A stretch of DNA of 41,406 nucleotides, taken from UBA1181 sp963626555. GTDB lineage: Bacteria; Bacteroidota; Bacteroidia; Bacteroidales; Paludibacteraceae. The stretch's first letter is position 1. Each line of letters opens with the position of its first letter. Where the stretch lies: contig CAVFXQ010000025.1 in the NCBI GenBank assembly GCA_963626555.1, positions 1 through 41,406 on the forward strand, written 5' to 3'. The translations under genes and the position numbers were made by a program. The notes beneath the pieces were generated by a model that was given only the letters and a program-made list of their open reading frames with translations, did no database searches and had not been told where the DNA came from. Of the stretch, positions 33,985 through 41,323 are shown one piece after another.

Positions 33985-35847
33985 TTATTTGATATTTTTT
34001 TTGGTTTCATCGGAATTCTCAATCTTTTCTGCGCTAATTTCAGTCTCGTGAAAATGCTGGTATACAATGTTGGCTTTGTCTTTTCCAACACATTTCTCTA
34101 AGTCTATTAAACTGGCTTCTTTCACCCTCTTCACACTTTTAAACTCTTTCAAAAGTTTTTCTTGTGTTTTCAAACCAATGCCTTTAATGTCTAACTCTGT
34201 TTTTATCTGATTTTTGCTTCGCTTCTCTCGGTGAAATTTAATAGCAAAACGGTGTACTTCGTCTTGTATAGATCCAAAGAAACGGAAAATTTCATCAGTT
34301 GGATCCAAACCTACAACTTGTGGTGGAAAGCCAAAAAGCAATTCTTTCGTTCGGTGCTTCTCATTCTTTGCCAATCCTGCAATGGCAATGTTAAGGTGCA
34401 ACTCGTCTTGTAGCACTTCCCGAATTACTTCCATTTGTCCGATTCCACCATCGGCAATCACCAACTGTGGTAGGGAAGATTGCTCTTCAATCAATCGGGT
34501 GTAACGGCGACGAACTACTTCTTTCATAGAGGCGTAATCGTCGGGTCCAACTACTGTTTTGATGTTATATTTACGATAATCATTCTTTGATGGTTTCGCC
34601 ATTTTGTAAACCACACATGCCGCTACTGCATCACTTCCTTGTATGTTGGAATTGTCAAAACATTCAATTTGAATCGGTAATTGGGGTAGTTTCAAAAGAT
34701 TTTGAACTGTCTTCAAAAGTTTTGTAGCACGTTGTTCTGGATTAAATTTTTCCATCTGCTTCATACGGTCAAACCTATATTGCTTGACATTCTGAATGGA
34801 AAGATCTAACAATTTTTTCTTATCGCCTCGCTGGGGAACGGTGATGGTAACATTGTCCAACTCGTAACCAATCTCAAAAGGAACTAATATTTCACGGGAT
34901 AAACTGTGAAAACGACTGCGCAACTCCGTGATGGCAGAGGCTAAAATTTCCTCCTTTTCTTCGTCTGTTCTTATCTTGTATTCTAATGTGTAGGCTTGTG
35001 TGATGGTGCCGTTGGTAACTTTCAAAAAGTTGATGAAAGCGTCATTTTCGTCAATTTCAATAGCAAAAGTATCTATATTGGTAAGCATCGGATTGACGAT
35101 GGTGGAACGTGAGTGATATTGAGCTAAAATGTCTAATTTGTTTTTCAAAATTTGAGCCTCTTCAAACTTCATCTCGTCTGCCAATTGAAGCATTTCTTGC
35201 TCTAAATTTTTCTCAATTTCTCCGATTTCACCCTTTAAAATCTGCTTTATCTCACTGATATTTTTGTTGTATTCTTCCAACGATTGCAGTCCTTCGCAAC
35301 ATCCTTTGCACTTTTTTATGTGGTACTGAAGACATACTTTATATTTTCCTTGATTGATGACCTCTGGTGTCAGATTTAATTTGCAGTTGCGGAGAGGATA
35401 AAGTTGCTCTATTAAATCTAAAATGGTGTGAAGAGCAGGCAGATAGGTGTAAGGTCCAAAGTATTTTGAACCATCTTTTACAATATTTCTGGTTTTGAAA
35501 ACTCGTGGAAAATATTCGTTTTTGATGCAGATAGAAGGGTAGGTCTTGTCGTCTTTTAATAAAATATTATAGCGAGGTTGATGCTTTTTTATCAGACTAT
35601 TTTCTAATAAAAGTGCATCTTGCTCGCTCGCTACAACGATGTATTTGATGTCTACTATCTGCTTCACCAAGACACGTGTCTTGATGCTTTGCTGCTCTTT
35701 ATTGAAATAGGAGGAGACTCGACGTTTTAATTTTTTTGCCTTTCCAACGTAGATTATCTCACCTTTGTCATTCAAATATTGATACACGCCAGGTTTGTCT
35801 GGCAATGATAATACTATTTGCTTAAGATGAGAAACCTCCTTTTCCAT
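33985..35847 (-). CDS. uvrC: Excinuclease ABC subunit C (UvrC)
   Basis: This 620-residue UvrC makes the two incisions of nucleotide excision repair after UvrA and UvrB locate damage. The N-terminal GIY-YIG nuclease (about 15-95) shows KPGVYQY (18-24) and IIYVGKAK (31-38) and makes the 3' cut. A UvrB-interacting coiled-coil (UVR) region follows at about 200-235. The RNase H-like C-terminal nuclease includes ECFDNSNIQGSDAVA and VIADGGIGQ and makes the 5' cut. A helix-hairpin-helix DNA-binding tail ends the protein (KGIGLKTQEKLLKEF). It starts 6 nt after mnmG and probably depends on that operon promoter. Confidence 0.97.
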   Translation of the reverse strand: MEKEVSHLKQIVLSLPDKPGVYQYLNDKGEIIYVGKAKKLKRRVSSYFNKEQQSIKTRVLVKQIVDIKYIVVASEQDALLLENSLIKKHQPRYNILLKDDKTYPSICIKNEYFPRVFKTRNIVKDGSKYFGPYTYLPALHTILDLIEQLYPLRNCKLNLTPEVINQGKYKVCLQYHIKKCKGCCEGLQSLEEYNKNISEIKQILKGEIGEIEKNLEQEMLQLADEMKFEEAQILKNKLDILAQYHSRSTIVNPMLTNIDTFAIEIDENDAFINFLKVTNGTITQAYTLEYKIRTDEEKEEILASAITELRSRFHSLSREILVPFEIGYELDNVTITVPQRGDKKKLLDLSIQNVKQYRFDRMKQMEKFNPEQRATKLLKTVQNLLKLPQLPIQIECFDNSNIQGSDAVAACVVYKMAKPSKNDYRKYNIKTVVGPDDYASMKEVVRRRYTRLIEEQSSLPQLVIADGGIGQMEVIREVLQDELHLNIAIAGLAKNEKHRTKELLFGFPPQVVGLDPTDEIFRFFGSIQDEVHRFAIKFHREKRSKNQIKTELDIKGIGLKTQEKLLKEFKSVKRVKEASLIDLEKCVGKDKANIVYQHFHETEISAEKIENSDETKKNIK

Positions 35848-35853
35848 AGCAAA

Positions 35854-37740
35854 TTACCTTCCTAAAAGTATGAGTAATATGTTGATGTCACTTGGTGAAA
35901 TACCAGAAATTCGGCTGGCTTGACCAATTGTCTCAGGGTCTATTTTCGTGAGTTTTTGTCTTGCTTCGGTCGAAAGAGAGTGTATAGTTGAATAGTCAAA
36001 TTTACCCTTGATTTTGATATTTTCTAAACGATGAAGTTTATTAGCAATCATCGTTTCACGCTCAATATAGCCTTTGTATTTAATCTTGATTTCAGTGGCT
36101 TCAACAATCTCTTCTTTGCGATTTGGAATCTCATTAATTGCCGTTTTCAACGCATCTATTCCTTCTGAAAGAAGTTGAATATTGAGTTGTGGACGAGTGA
36201 TGAGATCTACTAATTTGCAACCGTTTTTCAACTCGCTTGTGCCTTGCTCTACCAAAAATTGGTTGATGTGCGAAATCTTGATAGGGTAGTTTTCTACAAA
36301 TTCTGTCAAGCGATTGATTTCTGCCTCTTTTGACTTGTACAAATCGTAGCGTTCTTTGGTTGCTAAGCCTATTTCGTAACCTTTTGTTGTTAATCGTGCG
36401 TCAGCATCATCTTGCCTTAATAAAATTCTATATTCTGCACGAGATGTAAACATTCTATATGGTTCGTCCACACCTTTTGTTACTAAATCGTCAATTAACA
36501 CTCCAATATAGGCTTCATCTCTTCCTAAAGTAAATGGTTCGCCTCCGTTGCAATTGATATGTGCATTGATACCGGCGATAAGTCCTTGTCCAGCTGCTTC
36601 TTCATAGCCTGTGGTTCCATTTACTTGTCCTGCAAAGAAAAGGTTGCTAATAATCTTCGATTCCAACGAGTGTTTTAACTGTGTAGGATCAAAATAGTCA
36701 TACTCAATAGCGTAGCCTGGACGATAAATGTTGGCGTTTTCCAATCCTTTGATAGTCTTCAAAGCGTTTATTTGAACGTCTAATGGAAGGGACGATGAAA
36801 AACCATTGAGGTAATATTCTTGTGTGGTTTCACCTTCAGGCTCTAAAAAGAGTTGATGTCTTTCTTTGCCTGCAAAGGTTACAATTTTTGTTTCAATGCT
36901 CGGACAGTAACGTGGACCTATACTTGTTATTTGTCCGTTGAAAAGGGGAGAGTCGGGTAGTCCTGCTCGCAAAATGTCGTGGGTATGTTCATTTGTGTAG
37001 GTGATGAAACAACTCTTTTGCTGAAGCGGACGAGGTTTGAAATCTAAAAATGAAAATTTGTGAAAATCGTCTTCTCCTACTTGTTCTGTCATAACAGAGA
37101 AATCTATGGTTCGTCCGTCTATTCTGACTGGTGTTCCAGTTTTCATTCTCCCTGTTTTAATGCCAAGGTCTCTTAATTGTTCGGTCAATCCGTAGGATGC
37201 GGGTTCTGAAATACGTCCTGCGTGTATCTGTGTTCTTCCACAGTGAATCAAACCAGAAAGAAAAGTTCCTGCCGTAATCACGACGGACTTGGCCGTGAAG
37301 GTTGCACCCATGGCGGTTTTCACCCCTGTAACGGATTTTTTTTCGTTTTTATCGGAGATTAAGAACTGCACAGCAGAGTCTTGCCACATACTGAGGTTCT
37401 CCATATTTTCAAGGATGGAACGCCACTTTTCACTGTATTTCTGTCTGTCGGCTTGAGATCGTGGACTCCACATTGCGGGACCTTTAGAGCGGTTGAGCAT
37501 TTTGTATTGAATAGCAGTTAGATCGGTAACGATACCGCTCATTCCTCCTAATGCATCAATTTCTCTAACAATTTGTCCTTTTGCAATACCACCAACAGCG
37601 GGGTTGCAACTCATCTGCGCAATTTTGTGCATGTCCATTGTGATTAAGAGCGTTTGGGAACCCATACGAGCTGACGCTGCTGCTGCCTCGCAACCAGCGT
37701 GTCCCGCTCCAATCACAATTACATCGTAGTCAAATTTCAT
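35854..37740 (-). CDS. mnmG: tRNA uridine-5-carboxymethylaminomethyl modification enzyme MnmG (GidA)
   Basis: This 628-residue FAD protein works with MnmE to put a carboxymethylaminomethyl group on wobble U34 of tRNAs reading split codon boxes. It has the N-terminal FAD motif GAGHAGCEAA (11-20), CNPAVGGIAKG (45-55), the GIR2-type NGFSSSLP segment, YEEAAGQGLIAG and a C-terminal helical MnmE/tRNA-binding domain. Length is normal. It leads the mnmG-uvrC-dtd-U32 operon. Many bacteria have mnmG beside the replication origin; here its upstream region holds a promoter-like TACCTTTG and an array of five DnaA-box-like repeats. Confidence 0.98.
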   Translation of the reverse strand: MKFDYDVIVIGAGHAGCEAAAASARMGSQTLLITMDMHKIAQMSCNPAVGGIAKGQIVREIDALGGMSGIVTDLTAIQYKMLNRSKGPAMWSPRSQADRQKYSEKWRSILENMENLSMWQDSAVQFLISDKNEKKSVTGVKTAMGATFTAKSVVITAGTFLSGLIHCGRTQIHAGRISEPASYGLTEQLRDLGIKTGRMKTGTPVRIDGRTIDFSVMTEQVGEDDFHKFSFLDFKPRPLQQKSCFITYTNEHTHDILRAGLPDSPLFNGQITSIGPRYCPSIETKIVTFAGKERHQLFLEPEGETTQEYYLNGFSSSLPLDVQINALKTIKGLENANIYRPGYAIEYDYFDPTQLKHSLESKIISNLFFAGQVNGTTGYEEAAGQGLIAGINAHINCNGGEPFTLGRDEAYIGVLIDDLVTKGVDEPYRMFTSRAEYRILLRQDDADARLTTKGYEIGLATKERYDLYKSKEAEINRLTEFVENYPIKISHINQFLVEQGTSELKNGCKLVDLITRPQLNIQLLSEGIDALKTAINEIPNRKEEIVEATEIKIKYKGYIERETMIANKLHRLENIKIKGKFDYSTIHSLSTEARQKLTKIDPETIGQASRISGISPSDINILLILLGR

Positions 37741-37766
37741 ACCTCTTCTCAGTTTTTACCGAAAAT

Positions 37767-37819
37767 TTACTAACAAGTTATCAATAATTTGCCAACAACT
37801 TATTAACAGATTTTCCACA
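37767..37819 (+). repeat. Five DnaA-box-like 9-mers at exact 11-bp spacing upstream of mnmG
   Basis: In the 120-bp gap between mnmG and a divergent small gene, five 9-mers stand in the same orientation, starting at 37767 (TTACTAACA), 37778 (TTATCAATA), 37789 (TTGCCAACA), 37800 (TTATTAACA) and 37811 (TTTTCCACA). The last matches the relaxed DnaA box TTWTNCACA perfectly. The others match TTATCAACA/TTATTAACA at 7-9 positions. One-turn spacing on one face of the helix is what a DnaA filament would need. This is either part of a replication origin or a DnaA-controlled promoter, and the role is inferred. Confidence 0.6.
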
Positions 37820-37824
37820 AGGTG

Positions 37825-37832
37825 CAAAGGTA
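37825..37832 (-). promoter_or_regulatory. Candidate -7 promoter element of the mnmG operon
   Basis: On the minus strand TACCTTTG matches TAnnTTTG. Transcription from here would run directly through the DnaA-box-like array (37767-37819) before reaching mnmG, giving a leader of about 78 nt. Confidence 0.45.
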
Positions 37833-37860
37833 AAATTTTTCTTTGATGTAATTTCGCAAT

Positions 37861-38196
37861 ATGAAACCGATTTACAACAAGATATTGCCCATAAAAGGTT
37901 TTGTCGCCATTAATCTTTTTGGAATCATCTTCGCACGCAAGGAGTATCGTTTAGGTCAGGTAGAAATAAATCACGAGAGAATCCATACGCGCCAGATGAT
38001 AGAAATGCTTTTTGTGTTTTTCTACTTGTTCTATCTGATAGAGTGGTTCATCAAATTAGTCTATTATCGAGATTTTATGAAGGCCTATCGCTCCATTTCC
38101 TTTGAGCGTGAAGCATACAATTTTCAACGAGACTTGTACTATTTGAAGAAGAGGAGGGCATTTGCATGGAGAAAGTGGGTAAGGTTCAAGGTTTGA
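37861..38196 (+). CDS. Small membrane protein with HExxH motif (minimal metallopeptidase-like)
   Basis: This 111-residue protein has a basic N-terminus, a weakly hydrophobic segment (about 13-25), then INHERIH (36-42) as an HExxH zinc-type motif leading straight into a strong transmembrane helix (about 46-66). It continues with FEREAY (81-86), whose glutamates could supply a third ligand as in gluzincins (M48/M56), and ends in a very basic tail. It resembles a stripped-down M56/M48 core, but I cannot assign a family and catalysis is unproved. It diverges from mnmG. A near-consensus TAATTTCG at 37849-37856 would give an almost leaderless mRNA. Its last codons are duplicated at 39765-39796 beyond the methyltransferase island. 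Confidence 0.7.
   Translation: MKPIYNKILPIKGFVAINLFGIIFARKEYRLGQVEINHERIHTRQMIEMLFVFFYLFYLIEWFIKLVYYRDFMKAYRSISFEREAYNFQRDLYYLKKRRAFAWRKWVRFKV
38137..38168 (+). repeat. Direct repeat, left copy (3' end of the HExxH gene)
   Basis: This 32-bp stretch encodes YYLKKRRAFA near the end of the HExxH protein. It matches 39765-39796 at 29 of 32 positions. The two copies flank the third methyltransferase gene and its degenerate partner, marking the limits of a probable insertion. Confidence 0.75.
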
Positions 38197-38222
38197 AAGT
38201 TGTAGTTTTTTTGCTACATTTG
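38192..38222 (+). promoter_or_regulatory. Consensus Bacteroidota promoter of the third methyltransferase gene
   Basis: TTTG (38192-38195), a spacer of exactly 19 nt, then TACATTTG (38215-38222) fits the full -33/-7 consensus TTTG-N19-TAnnTTTG. Transcription should start near 38229, about 20 nt before the ATG at 38249. The -33 box overlaps the TGA stop of the HExxH gene. It is the best promoter match in the window. Confidence 0.8.
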
Positions 38223-38248
38223 AACTTGTTTATATTGAAAAAACATAT

Positions 38249-39445
38249 ATGATATCTGATAGACCTTTAACACACATTGATTGTTTTGCGGGACCTGGTG
38301 GTATTTGTACTGGCTTAGCGGCAGCGAGATTTAAAACATTAGTGGCAATAGAGTATGTCAAAAGTTGTTGTGATACATACACGGCGAATCACCCAGATGT
38401 GTATTGCATAAATTCCGATATAAGAAACGTTCAGCAAAGTGACTTTATCAATTATATTCCTAAAGATGGGGTAGATTTAGTTACATCAGGTATGCCTTGT
38501 GAAACGTTTAGTATGGCAGGAACTACTTCAAGATCCTTTTATGATGACAGACAATTTTTGTTTCGTGAAGGAATAAGAATAGCACAGTTATCTAATGCAA
38601 AGATGATTTTATTTGAAAATGTTCCTGGAATCACAACAAAAACAGTTAGTAAGGATAATCATAAGTTAATAATTGATGTTTTGAAGGAGGAACTTATTGA
38701 AGCTGGATATGGTAACTTCATAGAGGTTAAATTAATGGCAACTGATTATGGTGTACCTCAAAAAAGACAACGATATTTTATATTAGCATCTCGAAATAAA
38801 GGTTGTTATCTTTCAGCTCCAGAACCAACAACTAAAATACCTGTTACCGTTCGGGAGGCTTTTGCAGGTCTTCCTCCTGTTGAGGCTAATTCAGATATTC
38901 CTGCGTACCATTATACGAACGAAACATCTAATTATTCTGAGTTAATGAGAAATTTAGAGTTTTGGAATAGAACTGAATTTGCAGACGAGGCTAATCAATT
39001 GTCTTATCAGGTACCTATGCGACATAAGGCGTGTACGCTTAAAAGATTTGCAATGATAAGGGAAGGAGAAGGACTAAAATCTTTATTTGAAAGATTAAGT
39101 TCAGAAGAAATAGAGAGTTTACAAAAAGATGGAACACTACCAAAAAAAATATTTTCAAAGAGAAATATAAGGTTGTCCTTAGACAAACCCTCTTTAACTG
39201 TTACAAGTCATTGTTTAGATGAAAATCTTCATCCTACACAAAACAGAGCTCTAACTGTACGAGAGTGTGCAAGATTACAATCTTTCCCTGATTCTTATAA
39301 TTTCTGTGGAGGTCCGTATATGGTTGGACACGATAATAGAAAGGTTCAAGATAAATATGAGCAAATAGGTGATGCTGTGCCACCTTTATTAGCGTATGCT
39401 TGGGGTAAAAAAATAAAGGAATTAATTAATGAATTTTATTTATGA
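38249..39445 (+). CDS. C5-cytosine DNA methyltransferase (R-M locus 3)
   Basis: This 398-residue enzyme methylates C5 of cytosine in DNA. It has motif I CFAGPGG (12-18), catalytic motif IV MPCETFS with nucleophile Cys84, motif VI FENV (122-125), motif VIII QKRQRYF (171-177) and a C-terminal motif X GDAVPP. PCET replaces the commoner PCQ, seen in a subset of the family. It has no close similarity in layout to the 15272-16627 enzyme beyond the shared motifs. It has its own strong promoter. A tiny frame begins in an ATGA overlap with its stop, and the whole unit sits between direct repeats of the host gene end, all pointing to acquisition as an R-M module. Confidence 0.93.
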   Translation: MISDRPLTHIDCFAGPGGICTGLAAARFKTLVAIEYVKSCCDTYTANHPDVYCINSDIRNVQQSDFINYIPKDGVDLVTSGMPCETFSMAGTTSRSFYDDRQFLFREGIRIAQLSNAKMILFENVPGITTKTVSKDNHKLIIDVLKEELIEAGYGNFIEVKLMATDYGVPQKRQRYFILASRNKGCYLSAPEPTTKIPVTVREAFAGLPPVEANSDIPAYHYTNETSNYSELMRNLEFWNRTEFADEANQLSYQVPMRHKACTLKRFAMIREGEGLKSLFERLSSEEIESLQKDGTLPKKIFSKRNIRLSLDKPSLTVTSHCLDENLHPTQNRALTVRECARLQSFPDSYNFCGGPYMVGHDNRKVQDKYEQIGDAVPPLLAYAWGKKIKELINEFYL

Positions 39446-39606
39446 TTATGGAAAAGAAAATTTTTGATTTTTGTGAGAAAAAATACAACGATGTTTTTTC
39501 TATTGTACAAAAGAATTTGATAAGAGCAACAAAAAGAAAATTAGTGGATTTATTAGAACAAAAACAAAATGAAATAGAAAATAATGCTCAATTTTCTTTC
39601 ATATAG
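39442..39606 (+). pseudogene. 54-codon frame coupled to the methyltransferase; likely 5' part of a decayed partner
   Basis: The ATG at 39442 overlaps the methyltransferase stop (ATGA), the usual sign of translational coupling. The 54-residue product (MIMEKKIFDFCEKKYNDVF, then LVDLLEQKQNEIENN) is rich in Lys, Glu and Asn and predicted helical, with no known motif. It ends at TAG (39604-39606), while the frame shifted by one stays open from 39584. It reads best as the start of a longer protein, probably the cognate endonuclease, broken by an indel. A genuine small protein is less likely. Confidence 0.45.
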
Positions 39607-39733
39607 TGAGAATGTTGGCAGAATCTATGGTATAGACCCTAATTTTAATATTATTAAAGAGCATACTGTGAAAGCTTTTAATCAATGGCATAAGGATAGA
39701 ATGGGTTTTGTTCAAGAATGGAGGGCGGATTAG
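39584..39733 (+). pseudogene. Shifted-frame continuation of the decayed partner (49 codons)
   Basis: This frame overlaps the end of the 54-codon frame and reads MLNFLSYSENVGRIYGIDPN, then KEHTVKAFNQWHKDRMGF and VQEWRAD before TAG. Its composition (Trp, Gly, Tyr, Asp) is that of a real globular protein, unlike chance translation of AT-rich DNA. It looks like the C-terminal end of a restriction enzyme or similar DNA-acting protein, but I do not recognise the family. Most of the middle of the gene must be missing, since both pieces together give only about 100 residues. Confidence 0.45.
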
Positions 39734-39819
39734 AATTTTCTTAAATGAAAGAAGAAATAAAAACTATTATCTGAAGAAGAGGCGGGCATTTGCATGTATA
39801 AAGTTTTTAAGGGTATAAA
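39734..39819. other. Right edge of R-M island 3, with orphan gene end
   Basis: Together with the two partner remnants at 39442-39733, this completes the 374-bp stretch without an intact gene between the methyltransferase and the DUF4143 ATPase. It contains the right copy of the direct repeat. Continuing past it, the frame encodes YYLKKRRAFACIKFLRV and ends in TAA at 39815-39817, a second, diverged end of the HExxH gene. No promoter or terminator is obvious. Confidence 0.5.
39765..39796 (+). repeat. Direct repeat, right copy (orphan 3' end of the HExxH gene)
   Basis: This copy matches 38137-38168 at 29 of 32 positions and preserves the reading frame for YYLKKRRAFA; its stop follows shortly after. 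With no gene body upstream, it is a displaced gene end, left when DNA carrying the methyltransferase entered at the 3' end of the HExxH gene. Confidence 0.75.
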
Positions 39820-41157
39820 TTACACGAAGGGAGTCATGTAAACAGGAAGAAAAATGGTTTCTTCGTCTTTCTGCAAATCTTTTGTGTAAATGAGGTATCG
39901 TTGGCTGATACGGTCTGAGTATTTCTGACAAAAAGCGTCTAATGATGCGTGCGTTTTATAGCCAGACGATTTCACTTCTATCGGACATAATTTGTTTCCC
40001 CTTGAAAGTAAGAAATCTATCTCGTACAAGTGTGTCTCATCTTTCGGAAATGTGTAGTAGAAAAGTTTGTCCCCTATTGCACGGAGCATTTGGGCTACTA
40101 AATTTTCGTATATATATCCCATATTGGCAGAGAGTTTGTCGCTAAGCAGTTTTTCGTAAATGATATTTTCTGTGAAATCTTTATCCCAAAACGCAAGTGT
40201 TATAAACAAACCAGTGTCCCCAATATATAATTTATATTTTCCATAATCAGCAGTGAGTGATAGCCCAACGTTAGGGTCGCCCGCACGATTTGCAATGTTT
40301 ACCGTTTTGCTATCTTCCAAACAAAGTATCATCTCTTCAATTTTTTCAGACGATAGTTTTCCGACGACAGATGTAGGTTGATATCGCAGGACATTTCTAC
40401 TCAACTGTGATGGAATCGACATAAATAGTTTTGAAATTTTTCCTGTTGGATCAATTTTTCGAAAATCCTCTGCGTAGAGCTGAATGATTTGTCGTTTGAC
40501 GTGGTCTACCATCTGAAGGTTATTTGTGTCAAGATATTCGTTGACGGCTTGTGGCATTCCACCGACTAACATATACAACCGTAAATCTCTCATTTTCATT
40601 CTATTGAGACTTTCGCCTAAAGACATTCTCTTTTCAAATGTTTGTTGCATTAACGTCATTCCGTCCGTGTCGCCTAATGCCCATCTGAACTCTTCATAAT
40701 CCATTGGAAACATTTCGACTCTAAATTCTTCACTTGGTATGCTGATGTCTTTTGTGTTTTTACGAATACTGATGAGAGAACCTGTTTCTATATAATCGTA
40801 TCGTCCATCTTTTACTAAATATTTTATTGCTTGCCTTGCTTTAGGGCATTGTTGAACTTCATCGAATATTATGACTGATTCTCTGGAATAGAGTACTTTA
40901 TGGTAAATATTTTGTAAGTAGAGAAAGATATAATCCAAATTCATCAGGTCATTGAACAGATTCTTTACATCTTGCGATGCCTCGTTAAAGTCTATCATTA
41001 TGTAGGAACGATATTCCTTTTTTGCAAATTCTTCTACAATCGTAGATTTCCCGATACGTCTTGCGCCTTCCAAAAGCAAGGCACTTTTGCCATTAGCAAG
41101 ACTTTTCCAATCTTTCATTTTATCAAAAACCTTTCTTCTAAATTTTCTATCTGTCAT
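39820..41157 (-). CDS. AAA ATPase with DUF4143 C-terminal domain
   Basis: This 445-residue protein has the AAA_14 plus DUF4143 architecture. It has Walker A GARRIGKST (31-39), Walker B VIIFDEVQ (95-102) and the sensor-like ETGS (124-127). The C-terminal region carries YEIDFLLSRG followed by PIEVKSS, the D-ExK pattern of a PD-(D/E)XK nuclease-like fold. The family is abundant and multi-copy in gut anaerobes. Its biological role is not established; defence and mobile-element functions have been suggested. It is a single gene here next to the R-M island. Three phased TTACCAAAAT repeats lie 55-130 bp upstream of its start. Confidence 0.92.
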   Translation of the reverse strand: MTDRKFRRKVFDKMKDWKSLANGKSALLLEGARRIGKSTIVEEFAKKEYRSYIMIDFNEASQDVKNLFNDLMNLDYIFLYLQNIYHKVLYSRESVIIFDEVQQCPKARQAIKYLVKDGRYDYIETGSLISIRKNTKDISIPSEEFRVEMFPMDYEEFRWALGDTDGMTLMQQTFEKRMSLGESLNRMKMRDLRLYMLVGGMPQAVNEYLDTNNLQMVDHVKRQIIQLYAEDFRKIDPTGKISKLFMSIPSQLSRNVLRYQPTSVVGKLSSEKIEEMILCLEDSKTVNIANRAGDPNVGLSLTADYGKYKLYIGDTGLFITLAFWDKDFTENIIYEKLLSDKLSANMGYIYENLVAQMLRAIGDKLFYYTFPKDETHLYEIDFLLSRGNKLCPIEVKSSGYKTHASLDAFCQKYSDRISQRYLIYTKDLQKDEETIFLPVYMTPFV

Positions 41158-41211
41158 AATTATTGTTTAACAAGTTAATAATCAGACTGAAAAATATATA
41201 ATCAAACTATT

Positions 41212-41287
41212 TTACCAAAATTTTTTTCCTCAAAATATCGCCTATTACCAAAATTTAAAATGCCGTTTTAATGCCTATTACCAAAAT
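41212..41287. repeat. Three TTACCAAAAT repeats at exact 33-bp intervals upstream of the DUF4143 ATPase
   Basis: TTACCAAAAT occurs at 41212-41221, 41245-41254 and 41278-41287, each 33 bp apart (three helical turns). The second and third copies share the longer core GCCTATTACCAAAAT. The sequence between copies is not conserved. They lie upstream of the minus-strand ATPase gene and could bind a regulator on one face of the helix. Confidence 0.65.
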
Positions 41288-41323
41288 GTTTGTTGTAAAT
41301 AAAATAGTTATTTCTGTTTTTCT

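Noticed and set aside
35660..35680. Additional parS-like site (ACACGTGT in uvrC)
   Set aside because: It shares only the central CACGTG; the flanks do not match the TGTTNCACGTGNAACA consensus.
41212..41287. CRISPR array
   Set aside because: Only three copies with a conserved core of 10-15 bp and no cas genes; the spacing fits operator phasing better than repeat-spacer structure.
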